Assembly (NCBI RefSeq): GCF_008039555.1
Contig: NZ_VDUW01000005.1
Location: 62,001-126,000 of the forward strand
Length of the DNA: 64,000 bases
Source: Cerasibacillus terrae
Lineage (GTDB): Bacteria; Bacillota; Bacilli; Bacillales; Amphibacillaceae
Direction of reading: 5' to 3'
Below are positions 8,672 to 18,158 of this stretch, in pieces; within the stretch, counting starts at the first letter, position 1; every line of letters starts with the position of its first letter. The notes under the pieces are model-generated. The model was not told the DNA's origin and did not search any database. It saw nothing but the letters and a program-made list of their open reading frames with translations. Made by a program: the position numbers and the translations under genes.

Positions 8672-10539
8672 TGATGTTTAACCCTTTCTTGTTCTTCACG
8701 ATATTTTGCAGAATTCCACTTTGTCATATCTCCGACCAAGTATCCGGTAATACGTCTAATTCGTTCAATTAAATTTTCATCTTCATTTTTACATTCTGGA
8801 CATGCATTATCAATAATTCCCACATGTCCACACGCTTTACAACGGTCAACTGGGTGATTAATGGAGCCATACCCCATATTCGCTGTTGCCATTGCTTTTA
8901 CAATTTGATCAAGGGCTTGGGTATTTTTCGAAACATCTCCATCACATTCAATATAAGAAATATGTCCTGCATTACATAATGCATGAAAAGGACCTTCCTT
9001 ATTGATTTTGTCAACTGCTTTAATTGGATAATATACAGGGACATGGAAAGAATTTGTATAATAATCGCGATTGGTGACACCAGGGATTTTACCAAATTCG
9101 GCTTGATCTCGTTTTGTGAATTTCCCTGATAACCCTTCTGCTGGTGTTGCAATCAAAGTGAAATTCAAATGATGCTTTTTGGTTGCGTCATCCATCCGTT
9201 TTCGCATCATACGGATTATTTCTAGTCCTAATTCATAGGATTCTTCATTTTCTCCATGATGTTTTCCTGTTAAAGCAACTAGGGCCTCTGCCAGTCCAAT
9301 AAATCCTAAACTTAATGTCCCGTGTTTCAACACTTCTTCTAATGTATCTTCTTCTTTTAGGGTTTCACTATCTTTCCACACATGTTGACTATATAGAAAT
9401 GAGAAATTCTTTGCTTGTTTCTTTATTTGAAAATCAAATCGGTCCAACAGTTGATGAATGCCGATATCGATATAATGATTTAATTGATTCATAAACATGT
9501 CCACTGTATTGGATGTCAAAGCGATTTTCACTAAATTGATAGAGGTAAACGATAAATTTCCGCGGCTAATACTATTTTCCTCTCCATGAACATTAGACAT
9601 CACCCTTGTCCGACATCCCATATAGGACACCTCTGATTCTGGTGTGCCATCATAATACTGTGCATTAAATGTGGAATCAATAAAACTAAAATTAGGAAAT
9701 AATCGTTTAGCAGTTGTTTGTAATGCTAATTGATATAAATCGTAGTTCGGATCATTCTCTGAAAAATTGATACCTTGTTTCATTTTAAAAATTTGAATTG
9801 GAAAAATTGGCGTCTCACCATTTCCCAAACCAGCCTGTGTTGCAAGCAATAAATTTTTAACGAGAAGACGTCCTTCTTTCGATGTATCTGTTCCGTAATT
9901 AATTGAAACAAATGGAACTTGCCCGCCCCCTCTTGAATGCATGCTATTACAATTATGAATGAAAGCCTCACATGCTTGATACACATCTTTCTCCGTTTCT
10001 TTCCAAGCCTGTTTTGTTATTTCTTCATCTGTCCATGTCGTTGGATAAGAACGTATTTTTTGTAAATGCTTTTCAAATGTCTTGCGCACATATGGTGCCA
10101 AATCAAAATCAAACATCGGATAACTTTGCCCACCATGTTGCATGTTTTGATTCGCTTGAAAAACAATTGACGCCAATGCCATAGCACTTGTAATATTTGC
10201 AGGTTCTCTCATATGACCATGCCCTGTATTAAAGCCATCCTTTAATAATTTTCCCAATGGTATCTGACAGCATGTCGTTGTCCCTGTTGTATAAAAATCC
10301 AAATCATGTGGATGTAAATAGTTTTCTTCAATTGCTTGTCTTACTTTCGGATGTAGTAAAAATTCCTTTGCATAATACTTACTACTTTCGGATGCGAATT
10401 TCCCCATCTGTCCCATTGGTGATTGACCATCTACATTCGCATTCTCTTGAAGTAAATCTTGATTTTTCACCTCAACAATTTCTGAAAAGGTAGCAACCAA
10501 TTCACTCTCTTGTTGAATATTCTCTGCTAATTTTGCCAT
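8668..10539 (-). CDS. nrdD: Anaerobic ribonucleoside-triphosphate reductase NrdD
   Basis: Class III ribonucleotide reductase, 623 residues. The C-terminal zinc site is visible as C567, C570, C580 and C583, and the RITGYLVG motif near 597-603 carries the glycyl-radical glycine. The protein starts almost directly in the catalytic domain and shows no N-terminal ATP-cone, so dATP feedback through a cone is not expected. GGAGGGG precedes the ATG. It forms an operon with nrdG, and two NrdR boxes lie upstream. A cell carrying this operon can make DNA precursors anaerobically. Confidence 0.95.
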   Translation of the reverse strand: MAKLAENIQQESELVATFSEIVEVKNQDLLQENANVDGQSPMGQMGKFASESSKYYAKEFLLHPKVRQAIEENYLHPHDLDFYTTGTTTCCQIPLGKLLKDGFNTGHGHMREPANITSAMALASIVFQANQNMQHGGQSYPMFDFDLAPYVRKTFEKHLQKIRSYPTTWTDEEITKQAWKETEKDVYQACEAFIHNCNSMHSRGGGQVPFVSINYGTDTSKEGRLLVKNLLLATQAGLGNGETPIFPIQIFKMKQGINFSENDPNYDLYQLALQTTAKRLFPNFSFIDSTFNAQYYDGTPESEVSYMGCRTRVMSNVHGEENSISRGNLSFTSINLVKIALTSNTVDMFMNQLNHYIDIGIHQLLDRFDFQIKKQAKNFSFLYSQHVWKDSETLKEEDTLEEVLKHGTLSLGFIGLAEALVALTGKHHGENEESYELGLEIIRMMRKRMDDATKKHHLNFTLIATPAEGLSGKFTKRDQAEFGKIPGVTNRDYYTNSFHVPVYYPIKAVDKINKEGPFHALCNAGHISYIECDGDVSKNTQALDQIVKAMATANMGYGSINHPVDRCKACGHVGIIDNACPECKNEDENLIERIRRITGYLVGDMTKWNSAKYREEQERVKHQ

Positions 10540-10579
10540 CCCTTAATTCCCCTCCAAATTATCTTCACCGAATATCTAG

Positions 10580-10625
10580 ATACTATATGTAGTATTATAA
10601 TAATGAAAAACACTATATATTGCAT
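10580..10625 (-). promoter_or_regulatory. Pair of NrdR boxes in the nrdDG promoter
   Basis: ATACTATATGTAGTAT (10580-10595) and ACACTATATATTGCAT (10610-10625) both fit the NrdR box consensus ACAcWATATaTWGtgt. Their centres are 30 bp apart, about three helical turns, the spacing typical of NrdR sites. They lie 41-86 bases upstream of nrdD. NrdR is the ATP/dATP-sensing repressor of ribonucleotide reductase genes. Confidence 0.85.
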
Positions 10626-10839
10626 ATGAATTAATGGTAACATAAAAAAGAGGGAACAAATGTGAGGGAATAGTGAAGTTATAAGTAGGTTTTTCCACTA
10701 TTTTCATTACTTTTGTGAGATATGTAACGAATCGAGGAAAATGGAGAAATTGCTAATAATTCATGAGATCCCTTTTCTATTTCTATACGGTTTTGAGAAT
10801 GTAGGATATCCTATCATGACCAAATCTCGGATTCTTTCC

Positions 10840-11398
10840 TGTATCGGGAACGTGGGGACTGCGCCGCGTTACCGTTTTTCGCTTTCTTGGCTGTTTCGGG
10901 CACGCGGCAGCATCCACCGTTACCGTTTTCCGCTTTCTTTACTGTTTCGGGCACGCGGCAGCATCCACCGTTACCGTTTTCCGCTTTCTTTACTGTTTCG
11001 GGCACGCGGAAGCATCCACCGTTACCGTTTCCCGCCTTTTTTACTGTTTCGGGCACGCGGCAGCAAGCACCGTTACCGATTTTCGCCTTTTTAGATGTTC
11101 CGGGCACGCGGCAACGCCCACCGTTACCGTTTTCCGCTTTCTTTACTGTTTCGGGCACGCGGCAGCGTCCACCGTTACCGTTTTCCACTTTCTTTACTGT
11201 TTCGGGCACGCGGCAGCATCCACCGTTACCGTTTTCCGCCTTTTTTACTGTTTCAGGCACGCAGGAACATCCACCGTTACCGTTTTCCGCCTATTTTTCT
11301 GTTTCGGGAACGCGGCAGCATCCACCGTTACCGTTTTTCACTTTATTTACTGTTTCGGGCACGCGGCAGCATCCACCGTTACCGTTTTACACTTTGCC
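10840..11398. repeat. 51-bp tandem repeat (minisatellite), about 11 copies
   Basis: Units begin at 10892, 10943, 10994, 11045, 11096, 11147, 11198, 11249, 11300 and 11351, exactly 51 bp apart, with a divergent unit from about 10840. The unit contains TGTTTCGGGCACGCGG, then CATCCACCGTTACCG and a T-rich part. It is clearly more GC-rich than its surroundings. Because 51 is a multiple of three, several frames stay open on both strands, but none has a ribosome binding site and I do not call them genes. The array lies between the nrdD promoter and the 3' end of the kinase gene and reaches that gene's stop codon. Confidence 0.9.
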
Positions 11399-11998
11399 CA
11401 CGACATAATCTGCTTTCTCATCAGGACAACATTGGGAAACATATATATCTTCAGCTGGAAAATAGCGATTCTCGTATTTTTCTAAAATCATGGACCAATC
11501 TCCAATATACGTATCCCTTTTAAGAACTCGCTTCAGCCTTTTTTCTTTTGAAACATGTAAATATATAACATAATGAAAATAATCTCTTAATAAAGGGCGC
11601 TGGATAAACACTCCTTCTATAATGAGGATGGTTTGATTATCAATATCTAGCTGCTTTAGAAAATAGTTATCTTGAAATTTATCATAGATTTCAACGGTAC
11701 AATGGATTTCCTCGCCAAGCTGAATTGGTTTTAAGATATTTTTAAGTATATAATCATAACGCCATTGTAAATAATAATAACAATGCCAATCAGCTTTCTC
11801 ATGATTGTATCGAATACGCTTTGGATGAATAAAATCGTCCATATGTAGTAAAACCACTTTCATCCCTTTTGATATCAAGGCATGCTGCAAACACTTAGCG
11901 CACGTCGTCTTCCCTGCTCCACCAAGTCCGTCAATCCCAATAATAAATGGTTTGTTTTTTTCTCGTTGATGGACAATATCACGAATAATCGTTTCCAT
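11387..11998 (-). CDS. Uridine-kinase-like P-loop NTPase
   Basis: A 203-residue protein with Walker A GLGGAGKTT near residue 25, the LHMDDFIHP motif typical of uridine kinase/phosphoribulokinase-like enzymes near 51, and IIEGVFIQRP near 128. It should phosphorylate a nucleoside or similar small molecule, but the substrate is not shown by the sequence. GGAGG precedes the ATG. Its last codons overlap the end of the 51-bp tandem repeat, so the array forms its 3' flank. Confidence 0.8.
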   Translation of the reverse strand: METIIRDIVHQREKNKPFIIGIDGLGGAGKTTCAKCLQHALISKGMKVVLLHMDDFIHPKRIRYNHEKADWHCYYYLQWRYDYILKNILKPIQLGEEIHCTVEIYDKFQDNYFLKQLDIDNQTILIIEGVFIQRPLLRDYFHYVIYLHVSKEKRLKRVLKRDTYIGDWSMILEKYENRYFPAEDIYVSQCCPDEKADYVVGKV

Positions 11999-12120
11999 AT
12001 AGAGACCTCCACATTCTCTTAAAATAAAAAGCAGTCACAGTCTCAATACAATTCCTATTTTCTTCAAAATCATCTAGCTCATATTTTTATCAATATTAAA
12101 TCCTTCTCTTTTCCAAGAAA

Positions 12121-12930
12121 TTACCAATCATACTCCCATTCTTCTCTAACTATTTCATACAAAGCCAATAAACCATTTTCCAAATCTTCATTTGTTTTTC
12201 CAGTGATATCCCAGCCAACTTTTGGAAAAACAATTTTCGCCACGTCTCCGGTTAATGAATAGCGCTCAGAGATAGACAGGCTAGGGAACCGTTCACTATA
12301 AGTTTTTAGTAGATTCCAGTCCTTTTCTTCAATAGATTTTAATGCCCAATCTTCTACCGGGTAATTCTCTGTAACGATACCACGTTTTTCTATTTCTTTT
12401 TCAATTGGGGTCATTTTTTTCTTCCCTTTCTTTTTCCTTTCATGAACAACAATGGTTCCTCCAACTAGATCACCAATTCGCTTATGTTTCGGATGAAAGA
12501 ACACCATGACCATCCCAATAAAATAACCAAAAGGAAGTATGTCTATGATACGAAGAAGATTACGAATGATACTTGATAAAAAAGTAATGCCATGGCCATT
12601 TTCGCGAATAACACGAATTCCGATAATCTTTTTTCCTATTGTTCTTCCGCCAGTGAAATATTCCATGAAAACAAAATATCCCCATTGAAGCAAAAATAAT
12701 ATGATGATAACAATTCCAGAAAAAACCGATTCTGCATTAGGTGAGAAAAAGAAGAACGATTCTGAACCTCCATGCATCATAAAAATAAATGATAAAAAAA
12801 TCACAATGTTTACGATTGTTAAAATAGAATAATCAATGATAACTGCAGCTGCCCTACTCCCTAGACCAGCTAATTGGAATTGTAATGACACAAATTCCGG
12901 TGTTTTAATACCAATTTGGTCTTTCCCCAT
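12121..12930 (-). CDS. RDD family membrane protein
   Basis: The RDD domain occupies about residues 5-165 with three hydrophobic segments; the family-defining Arg and the conserved Asp (GSRAAAVIIDYSI) and GGRTIGKKIIGIRV motif are present. The remaining 100 residues are soluble and contain many charged residues. RDD proteins are small membrane proteins, some linked to ion exchange; no function is claimed. The start at 12930 uses GGAGG six bases upstream; an earlier ATG at 12936 overlaps that site. It is divergent from the SpoIIM-like gene. Confidence 0.85.
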   Translation of the reverse strand: MGKDQIGIKTPEFVSLQFQLAGLGSRAAAVIIDYSILTIVNIVIFLSFIFMMHGGSESFFFFSPNAESVFSGIVIIILFLLQWGYFVFMEYFTGGRTIGKKIIGIRVIRENGHGITFLSSIIRNLLRIIDILPFGYFIGMVMVFFHPKHKRIGDLVGGTIVVHERKKKGKKKMTPIEKEIEKRGIVTENYPVEDWALKSIEEKDWNLLKTYSERFPSLSISERYSLTGDVAKIVFPKVGWDITGKTNEDLENGLLALYEIVREEWEYDW

Positions 12931-13118
12931 TTTCATCCTCCCATTTCTAAAAATTTCCTAAAAGATATTTCTATTTTCCGAAAATGCGATTATAATAGAT
13001 AAAGATGCATTCACTTAAAATTGCATGCCATTAAAGAAAAACTAACACCAGGAACGGAACATGTTTTTTCGCTTACACAATTTTTGAAACGAATCATACA
13101 GATTAAAAGAGGTGTTTT

Positions 13119-14087
13119 ATGAATATCAAACAGTTTGTTCTTCAACATAAAGATAATTGGGAACAACTAGAACATTCGATTCAACATTTACATAAAAGAA
13201 AACGACGAATTTCTGGTAAAGAAATTGATCAATTTCATCAATTATACCAACAGGCGGCCCAAAATCTTTCCTACTCACAAACCTATTTTCCAAACAATGA
13301 TGTGACCGCTTATTTAAACGGACTTGTTGCTAAATCACATAATCTATTATATAAAGACCAGGTTACAAGCACGAGGCAAATAAAAGTTTTTTTCACAATG
13401 ACTTTTATAAAACTACTACTCGAACAACGAACAGCCGCTATTATTGCTATGCTTTTATTTACACTTGGTGCAGCAGGGGCCTTTTTCGCGGCTCTTGAAG
13501 ACCCTAAGAATCTTACGGCCATTCTACCACAAGAAATTTTACAAGGAGTTGATCCCGAAAGCCTTGGCGAGGGAAATCAACAAGTTCCCGCTACTATGAT
13601 GTCAGCAAGTATTATGACAAACAATATTCAGGTTGCCTTCTTAGCTTTTGCTGGTGGAATCACCCTTGGCTTATTAACTGTCTATGTAATGATTTATAAT
13701 GGCATTATTATCGGTGCTCTTGCTGCGATATTTTGGCAACATGGGAAATCATATGTATTCTGGGCGTATATTTTACCACATGGTGTCATTGAATTAACCG
13801 CCATTTTCATTGCTGGTGGTGCAGGTATACTAATGGGTTATAAATTCTTTGTACCAGGAAATTACTCTAGAATGTATCAATTAAAAGTCCAAGCAAAGCG
13901 CTCTGTTCAGTTAATCATCGGTACGATCCCATTATTTATTATCGCTGGAATCATCGAAGGATTTATTACACCGGCAAACATATCACTAGAATTAAAATAT
14001 TTGGTTGCTTTCCTAACCCTCATTGGCCTTATTCTATATGTATGGATTGGGAAAAGAAAATTACTAGCTAAAACAGAAAATCCATAA
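13119..14087 (+). CDS. Stage II sporulation protein M-like membrane protein (DUF95)
   Basis: A 322-residue protein with a soluble N-terminal 100 residues and five or six hydrophobic segments afterwards, matching the SpoIIM/DUF95 family. The conserved ITLGLLTVYVMIYNGIIIG segment and LPHGVIELTAIFIAGGAG motif are visible around residues 180-235. SpoIIM itself acts in engulfment with a peptidoglycan hydrolase. This longer paralogue is typical of RDD/MoxR/DUF58 clusters, and its exact job is unknown. AGAGGTG precedes the ATG. It converges on the DUF58 gene. Confidence 0.82.
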   Translation: MNIKQFVLQHKDNWEQLEHSIQHLHKRKRRISGKEIDQFHQLYQQAAQNLSYSQTYFPNNDVTAYLNGLVAKSHNLLYKDQVTSTRQIKVFFTMTFIKLLLEQRTAAIIAMLLFTLGAAGAFFAALEDPKNLTAILPQEILQGVDPESLGEGNQQVPATMMSASIMTNNIQVAFLAFAGGITLGLLTVYVMIYNGIIIGALAAIFWQHGKSYVFWAYILPHGVIELTAIFIAGGAGILMGYKFFVPGNYSRMYQLKVQAKRSVQLIIGTIPLFIIAGIIEGFITPANISLELKYLVAFLTLIGLILYVWIGKRKLLAKTENP

Positions 14088-14090
14088 AAC

Positions 14091-14134
14091 AAGAGGATAA
14101 CTCCTTCTCATTCTAAGTAAGGAGTTATCCTCTT
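14091..14134. terminator. Bidirectional terminator
   Basis: AAGAGGATAACTCCTT pairs perfectly (16 bp) with AAGGAGTTATCCTCTT across 12 bases, between the convergent SpoIIM-like and DUF58 genes. Confidence 0.85.
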
Positions 14135-14136
14135 AC

Positions 14137-15498
14137 TTAAATCAACTGCCGATTCAATACATCCATATAAAGAGAAACGGCTGTTGCTGCTAATTTTTCC
14201 TCACGCGCCTCAATCATTAACATGCCACGTCTTTCCCACTTTGCCTTTTCGTTTCGCTTAAAAAGTATTTGCTTTTGGGCCATGCTTTTTTGCATTGTCT
14301 TTTCAATATCAGTTGGTTTAATTTGTACAATCCGTTGCAAAACATGGTCCTGAATCCCAATCATTAAAAATAAATGGCGTTGTCTTAAGCGTTGTAAATA
14401 GATAAGAGCATTTCTTTCATATAAAAAAGTACGGACATCACTAAATAATAATAGTAAACTACGCTTTTTTTGATGGGTTTCCACATAGGATAACACTTGA
14501 GCATAATTTGATTCCACTGGATCAACTTGAAGGTCATAGACTGCATGGAGAATGGTTTGTAGATGATTCATTCCCTTTCCAGGTGGAACAAAAACTTTCA
14601 CTTCTTTGGAAAACGCAACAACAGATACATAATCCCCTTTTTCAAGGGCTGCAGCAGCTACTGTCATTGCTGCTTCCAATACCTTTTCCAATCGATTTCC
14701 CTTAGGTAATTCCGCGCCCATCATCCGTCCACAATCAATTAAAATCGTTACATATTTCCCATGTTCTGGTTCATAATCATTTGTCATCACTTCTTGGAGT
14801 TTAGCCGTTTGTCGCCAATTAATTAGGCGTGGGTCATCCCCAACAACATAATGGCGAATTTGTGCGAATTCACCCATACCACTTTGTTGTTTACGAATGA
14901 CTGTTCCTTCATATAATAGATATTTTTGGGTATCCTCTAAATATCTTTTTGTCTCGGTTAAATCAGGAATTACTTTCACTTCTTCGGTCATATCGAATGT
15001 GATTTGCCTTTGCCACAATCCAAGAAAACTTCGGATTCGTACATATAATTTCCCAACCTCGTACTTACCTCTTTCTGCTGCCATTGTTTCGTAGGTATGT
15101 ATTACGGTTGATTTCGCTTGACATTTCCCCTTTACTGGAAAAACTCGTTTAAAAGTTTTCGGTAATCCATCTACCATCAGATAGGAAAAAGGGTGTCGAG
15201 ATTTATTGATCACACTCACTTCAATGGGATAGACAATACCTCTTTCCATATCCTTGGGAAAGTTTCGCTCGCATATCACATCTTTTCGTTTCGGTAAATA
15301 AAACAAATCGATGAAAGTTCCTAACAGAAAAAGAATATTAATAGAGAAAATCAAATACCAAGGAATCTCTATCCATATTCCGAAACCAATGAGTACAATA
15401 GAGAAAATCCCGTATAAGAGTAATAAACGTGCTGAAGGGATGATTCCCCTATCTTGGAACAGGAATCGAGCCCACCATTTCTTCAATAATTTGGTCAA
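14137..15498 (-). CDS. DUF58 domain protein
   Basis: A 453-residue protein with two N-terminal membrane segments (about 22-62) and a cytoplasmic DUF58/vWA-like region. The hallmark stretch VGDDPRLINWRQTAK is near residue 220 and a vWA-like strand VTILIDCGRMM near 248. DUF58 proteins accompany MoxR ATPases, which probably remodel them. The start is TTG with GGAGG 9 bases upstream, lying inside the end of the moxR gene (50-base overlap). It is the last gene of the cluster before the terminator at 14091-14134. Confidence 0.85.
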   Translation of the reverse strand: MTKLLKKWWARFLFQDRGIIPSARLLLLYGIFSIVLIGFGIWIEIPWYLIFSINILFLLGTFIDLFYLPKRKDVICERNFPKDMERGIVYPIEVSVINKSRHPFSYLMVDGLPKTFKRVFPVKGKCQAKSTVIHTYETMAAERGKYEVGKLYVRIRSFLGLWQRQITFDMTEEVKVIPDLTETKRYLEDTQKYLLYEGTVIRKQQSGMGEFAQIRHYVVGDDPRLINWRQTAKLQEVMTNDYEPEHGKYVTILIDCGRMMGAELPKGNRLEKVLEAAMTVAAAALEKGDYVSVVAFSKEVKVFVPPGKGMNHLQTILHAVYDLQVDPVESNYAQVLSYVETHQKKRSLLLLFSDVRTFLYERNALIYLQRLRQRHLFLMIGIQDHVLQRIVQIKPTDIEKTMQKSMAQKQILFKRNEKAKWERRGMLMIEAREEKLAATAVSLYMDVLNRQLI

Positions 15499-16378
15499 TG
15501 GTCGCTCCCTCCAATTCTATATGTGGGGATAATTGAATTCGATGTCTTAGAGCAGGCTTTACAACCACTTTCACATCATCTGGTGTCACATAGTCTCTCC
15601 CTTCTAAATACGCCCATGCCCGGGCCGCTTTTCCAATTGAAATTCCAGCTCTTGTACTTGCACCAAAACGAATCTCCTCTGTTTCCCGTGTTCTACGGAC
15701 AATTTGTAAAATATATTCATAGATAGAATCTTGTATCATTACTTTTTCCATCTCTTTTCGTATCAATAAGAAGGTATCCATATCAAGCAAGCTAGAAAGT
15801 GATTCCTTTTGAAAATCATTTGTAATCACTTTTTCTAACACCTTTTTTTCTTCTTCAAATGATGGAAAGTCTATCAATAATTTAAATAAAAATCTATCTT
15901 GTTGGGCCTCCGGAAGAGGATAAGTCCCTTCAAATTCAATTGGATTCTGTGTCGCCACAACAAAAAACACGTCTGGTAATGTATATGTTTTCCCTTGAAT
16001 GGTTACTTGCTTTTCTTCCATCGCTTCAAGAAGAGCAGCCTGTGTTTTCGCAGGTGTCCGGTTAATCTCATCTGCTAGTAAAACATTCGTAAAAATAGGT
16101 CCTTTCAACGTTTCAAACGAACCCTGTTTCATGTTATAGATCATACTTCCCGTAATATCACTTGGTAGTAAATCCGGGGTAAATTGAATTCGCTGAAAAG
16201 AACCTCCCAAAAGGTCAGCCAATGTGCGAACCATCTTCGTTTTCCCTGTTCCTGGCACCCCTTCTAATAACACATGACCACCCGAAACAATGGCACATAA
16301 TAACAACCTTAAATTCATCTGTTGCCCTAAGATACGCTCTTCATAGCGCTCTAATAATGTATGGATTTCTTGTTTCAA
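15449..16378 (-). CDS. MoxR family AAA+ ATPase
   Basis: A 309-residue MoxR-type chaperone ATPase. Walker A GVPGTGKT is near residue 40, Walker B LLADEINR near 106 and the sensor ATQNPIEFEGTYPLPEAQQD near 148. It should act with the DUF58 protein encoded directly downstream. TTG start, overlapping the stop of the DUF4350 gene (TTGA). The order MoxR, DUF58 with DUF4350 and DUF4129 upstream is the classic arrangement in Gram-positive bacteria; its substrate is not known from sequence. Confidence 0.92.
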   Translation of the reverse strand: MKQEIHTLLERYEERILGQQMNLRLLLCAIVSGGHVLLEGVPGTGKTKMVRTLADLLGGSFQRIQFTPDLLPSDITGSMIYNMKQGSFETLKGPIFTNVLLADEINRTPAKTQAALLEAMEEKQVTIQGKTYTLPDVFFVVATQNPIEFEGTYPLPEAQQDRFLFKLLIDFPSFEEEKKVLEKVITNDFQKESLSSLLDMDTFLLIRKEMEKVMIQDSIYEYILQIVRRTRETEEIRFGASTRAGISIGKAARAWAYLEGRDYVTPDDVKVVVKPALRHRIQLSPHIELEGATIDQIIEEMVGSIPVPR

Positions 16379-17493
16379 TACTCCTCCACCTCTATTCGTA
16401 ATTGGTCTAATCTTTTAGACCATAATAAATATTCTTGTTTACTAATATTTTTCTTATTTAATACATCTGTTAACCTAACTAGGAAAGATTGAATAGCCTG
16501 TTTATCCTCTTGTTTCCATTTTTTCTTTAGCACATCCTCCATATCAATCCATTCCTTTTGATATGGAATATGCCAACGATCTTGAAGTAATGTTTTCACA
16601 TAATCTGCTTGAATCACGAGTGAATCATGATAATTAGCCCCGCGTACATACCAAGCAGCTAACGCACGGATTCCCTCATCACTAAATCGAACCGTATCTT
16701 CTCGCACCGTATAAATTGGTCCAAAGCGTTTTCCGCGATACCATAGGCCTAAAATGGTAAATATTCCACCTTGAAGTAACACAAGTAAGAACCACAGTGG
16801 ATAGCTCTCATAAATAGATAACTCTTCGTCTGCCTTATGTATATATTCATCAAACAGGATTTTATCTACTGCTGCTTCATTGATTAATTGAATAATGAGC
16901 GGAATATGATCATGTTTTGTGATCATCCCGTTTTGTAACCAGTTTGGAGTAGTAGCCACAATTAACTCTCCTGCTCCAAAGTTACGCTTTAAGGCAATAA
17001 CACCATCCACATCATATAATAGTTCCTTATCACTCACTTCAGTCAGTAATCGATATGTTGGAAAATCAGCGTTAAACTCCTCTTTATTTTGATTAAGAAT
17101 TTCTTCACCGTTCGATACAGGAACCAGCTCTGTATCTAATTCAAATAAATCTTCCGGATTCTTACTAAACAGAAGAATCGTATTTCCTGTTTCCATAAAC
17201 TCGATATATGCTTTCTTCTCGTCTTCGTCTAGCATGGAAACTGGTTCAACCATCACCAATAATTGATCCTCTTCAGATACTAATTTATCTGGAGAACGTG
17301 ACCATCTCTTCACATCTTTTTCTCGATGCAAATATGTATAAAAAGCTTTCACACCAGTGGGAGAAGGAGATTCGGAAACATATGCAGGATATTCCTTTGG
17401 TTTACTCGGTTGTAGAAAAAAACTTCCGATGAAAAACAATGCAAGTAGAATCACAAAGCCGATCCACAATCGTTTATTTCCTAATGGTTTCAC
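16375..17493 (-). CDS. DUF4350 domain protein
   Basis: A 372-residue protein with one N-terminal membrane segment (about 8-27), an extracellular DUF4350 domain and a second membrane segment near residue 235, followed by a cytoplasmic tail of about 110 residues. The segment YPAYVSESPSPTGVKAFY near residue 35 is typical of the family. GTG start overlaps the DUF4129 stop (GTGA). Function unknown; the coupling to MoxR and DUF58 genes suggests one membrane complex. Confidence 0.8.
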   Translation of the reverse strand: MKPLGNKRLWIGFVILLALFFIGSFFLQPSKPKEYPAYVSESPSPTGVKAFYTYLHREKDVKRWSRSPDKLVSEEDQLLVMVEPVSMLDEDEKKAYIEFMETGNTILLFSKNPEDLFELDTELVPVSNGEEILNQNKEEFNADFPTYRLLTEVSDKELLYDVDGVIALKRNFGAGELIVATTPNWLQNGMITKHDHIPLIIQLINEAAVDKILFDEYIHKADEELSIYESYPLWFLLVLLQGGIFTILGLWYRGKRFGPIYTVREDTVRFSDEGIRALAAWYVRGANYHDSLVIQADYVKTLLQDRWHIPYQKEWIDMEDVLKKKWKQEDKQAIQSFLVRLTDVLNKKNISKQEYLLWSKRLDQLRIEVEEY

Positions 17494-18143
17494 CCTTTCA
17501 TAACACTCCCTTCTCCCTCCCCTGATTTCTGTAACCTCTTCATTACCTGTTTGCGATAATCCATATATTCCTCTTTCGTTAATTTCCTTTCTCCATAGGT
17601 TATTTCATCAAATACTTTTGCCATTCGATAAAAAGCCTCTGCCCACTCTTTATGAACACTTTTTAATTCTGCATAATATTCCCAATTTGTTTTCCAAATA
17701 CGCCTTTCAAGCCATTCTTGTTCATGAAAATATAAAAGTAGTGCTAAAAACAAATGTCGTGCTGCCAATGTATACGCTTGTATATCTTCTGTTCTTTTAG
17801 CTTCTTGAACATGCATTTGATATGTCCAATCTTTCTCAGCCAAATTTTGTAAAGGAGACCGGTCACGCAATCGCTTATTCTTACCCCGATATCGTATGAA
17901 AAAGTAAATTCCAATCCCTATTAAAATAATAACTACCAAAAGAATGATAACAATAATGAAGTTCGCAACACTGCCTGCCGTCTCTGCAGATGGAAACAGC
18001 TTCATGAGCTGTTCAACCAGCCATTCTTTTGCTTTATTCCATAAGGAGGCCAACAAGCCTTCATTCTGTTGATTATATACACGGTACTCCTCTTTACGAA
18101 GTATATCTGCTATTTGTTCTTTCGCCTTTTCCGCATCAAGCAT
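17490..18143 (-). CDS. DUF4129 domain protein
   Basis: A 217-residue protein with a short N-terminal amphipathic part, a single membrane segment (about 62-86) and a cytoplasmic DUF4129 domain (about 110-205) containing the characteristic AARHLFLALLLYFHEQ stretch. In other species DUF4129 is fused to a transglutaminase domain, which is absent here. First gene of the four-gene overlapping run DUF4129-DUF4350-MoxR-DUF58. Confidence 0.78.
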   Translation of the reverse strand: MLDAEKAKEQIADILRKEEYRVYNQQNEGLLASLWNKAKEWLVEQLMKLFPSAETAGSVANFIIVIILLVVIILIGIGIYFFIRYRGKNKRLRDRSPLQNLAEKDWTYQMHVQEAKRTEDIQAYTLAARHLFLALLLYFHEQEWLERRIWKTNWEYYAELKSVHKEWAEAFYRMAKVFDEITYGERKLTKEEYMDYRKQVMKRLQKSGEGEGSVMKG

Positions 18144-18158
18144 GCACCATCACCCAAC

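Noticed and set aside
10741..11523. Several overlapping open frames of 117-173 codons on both strands
   Set aside because: They are products of the 51-bp tandem repeat, whose length is a multiple of three. None has a ribosome binding site and the peptides are simple repeats.
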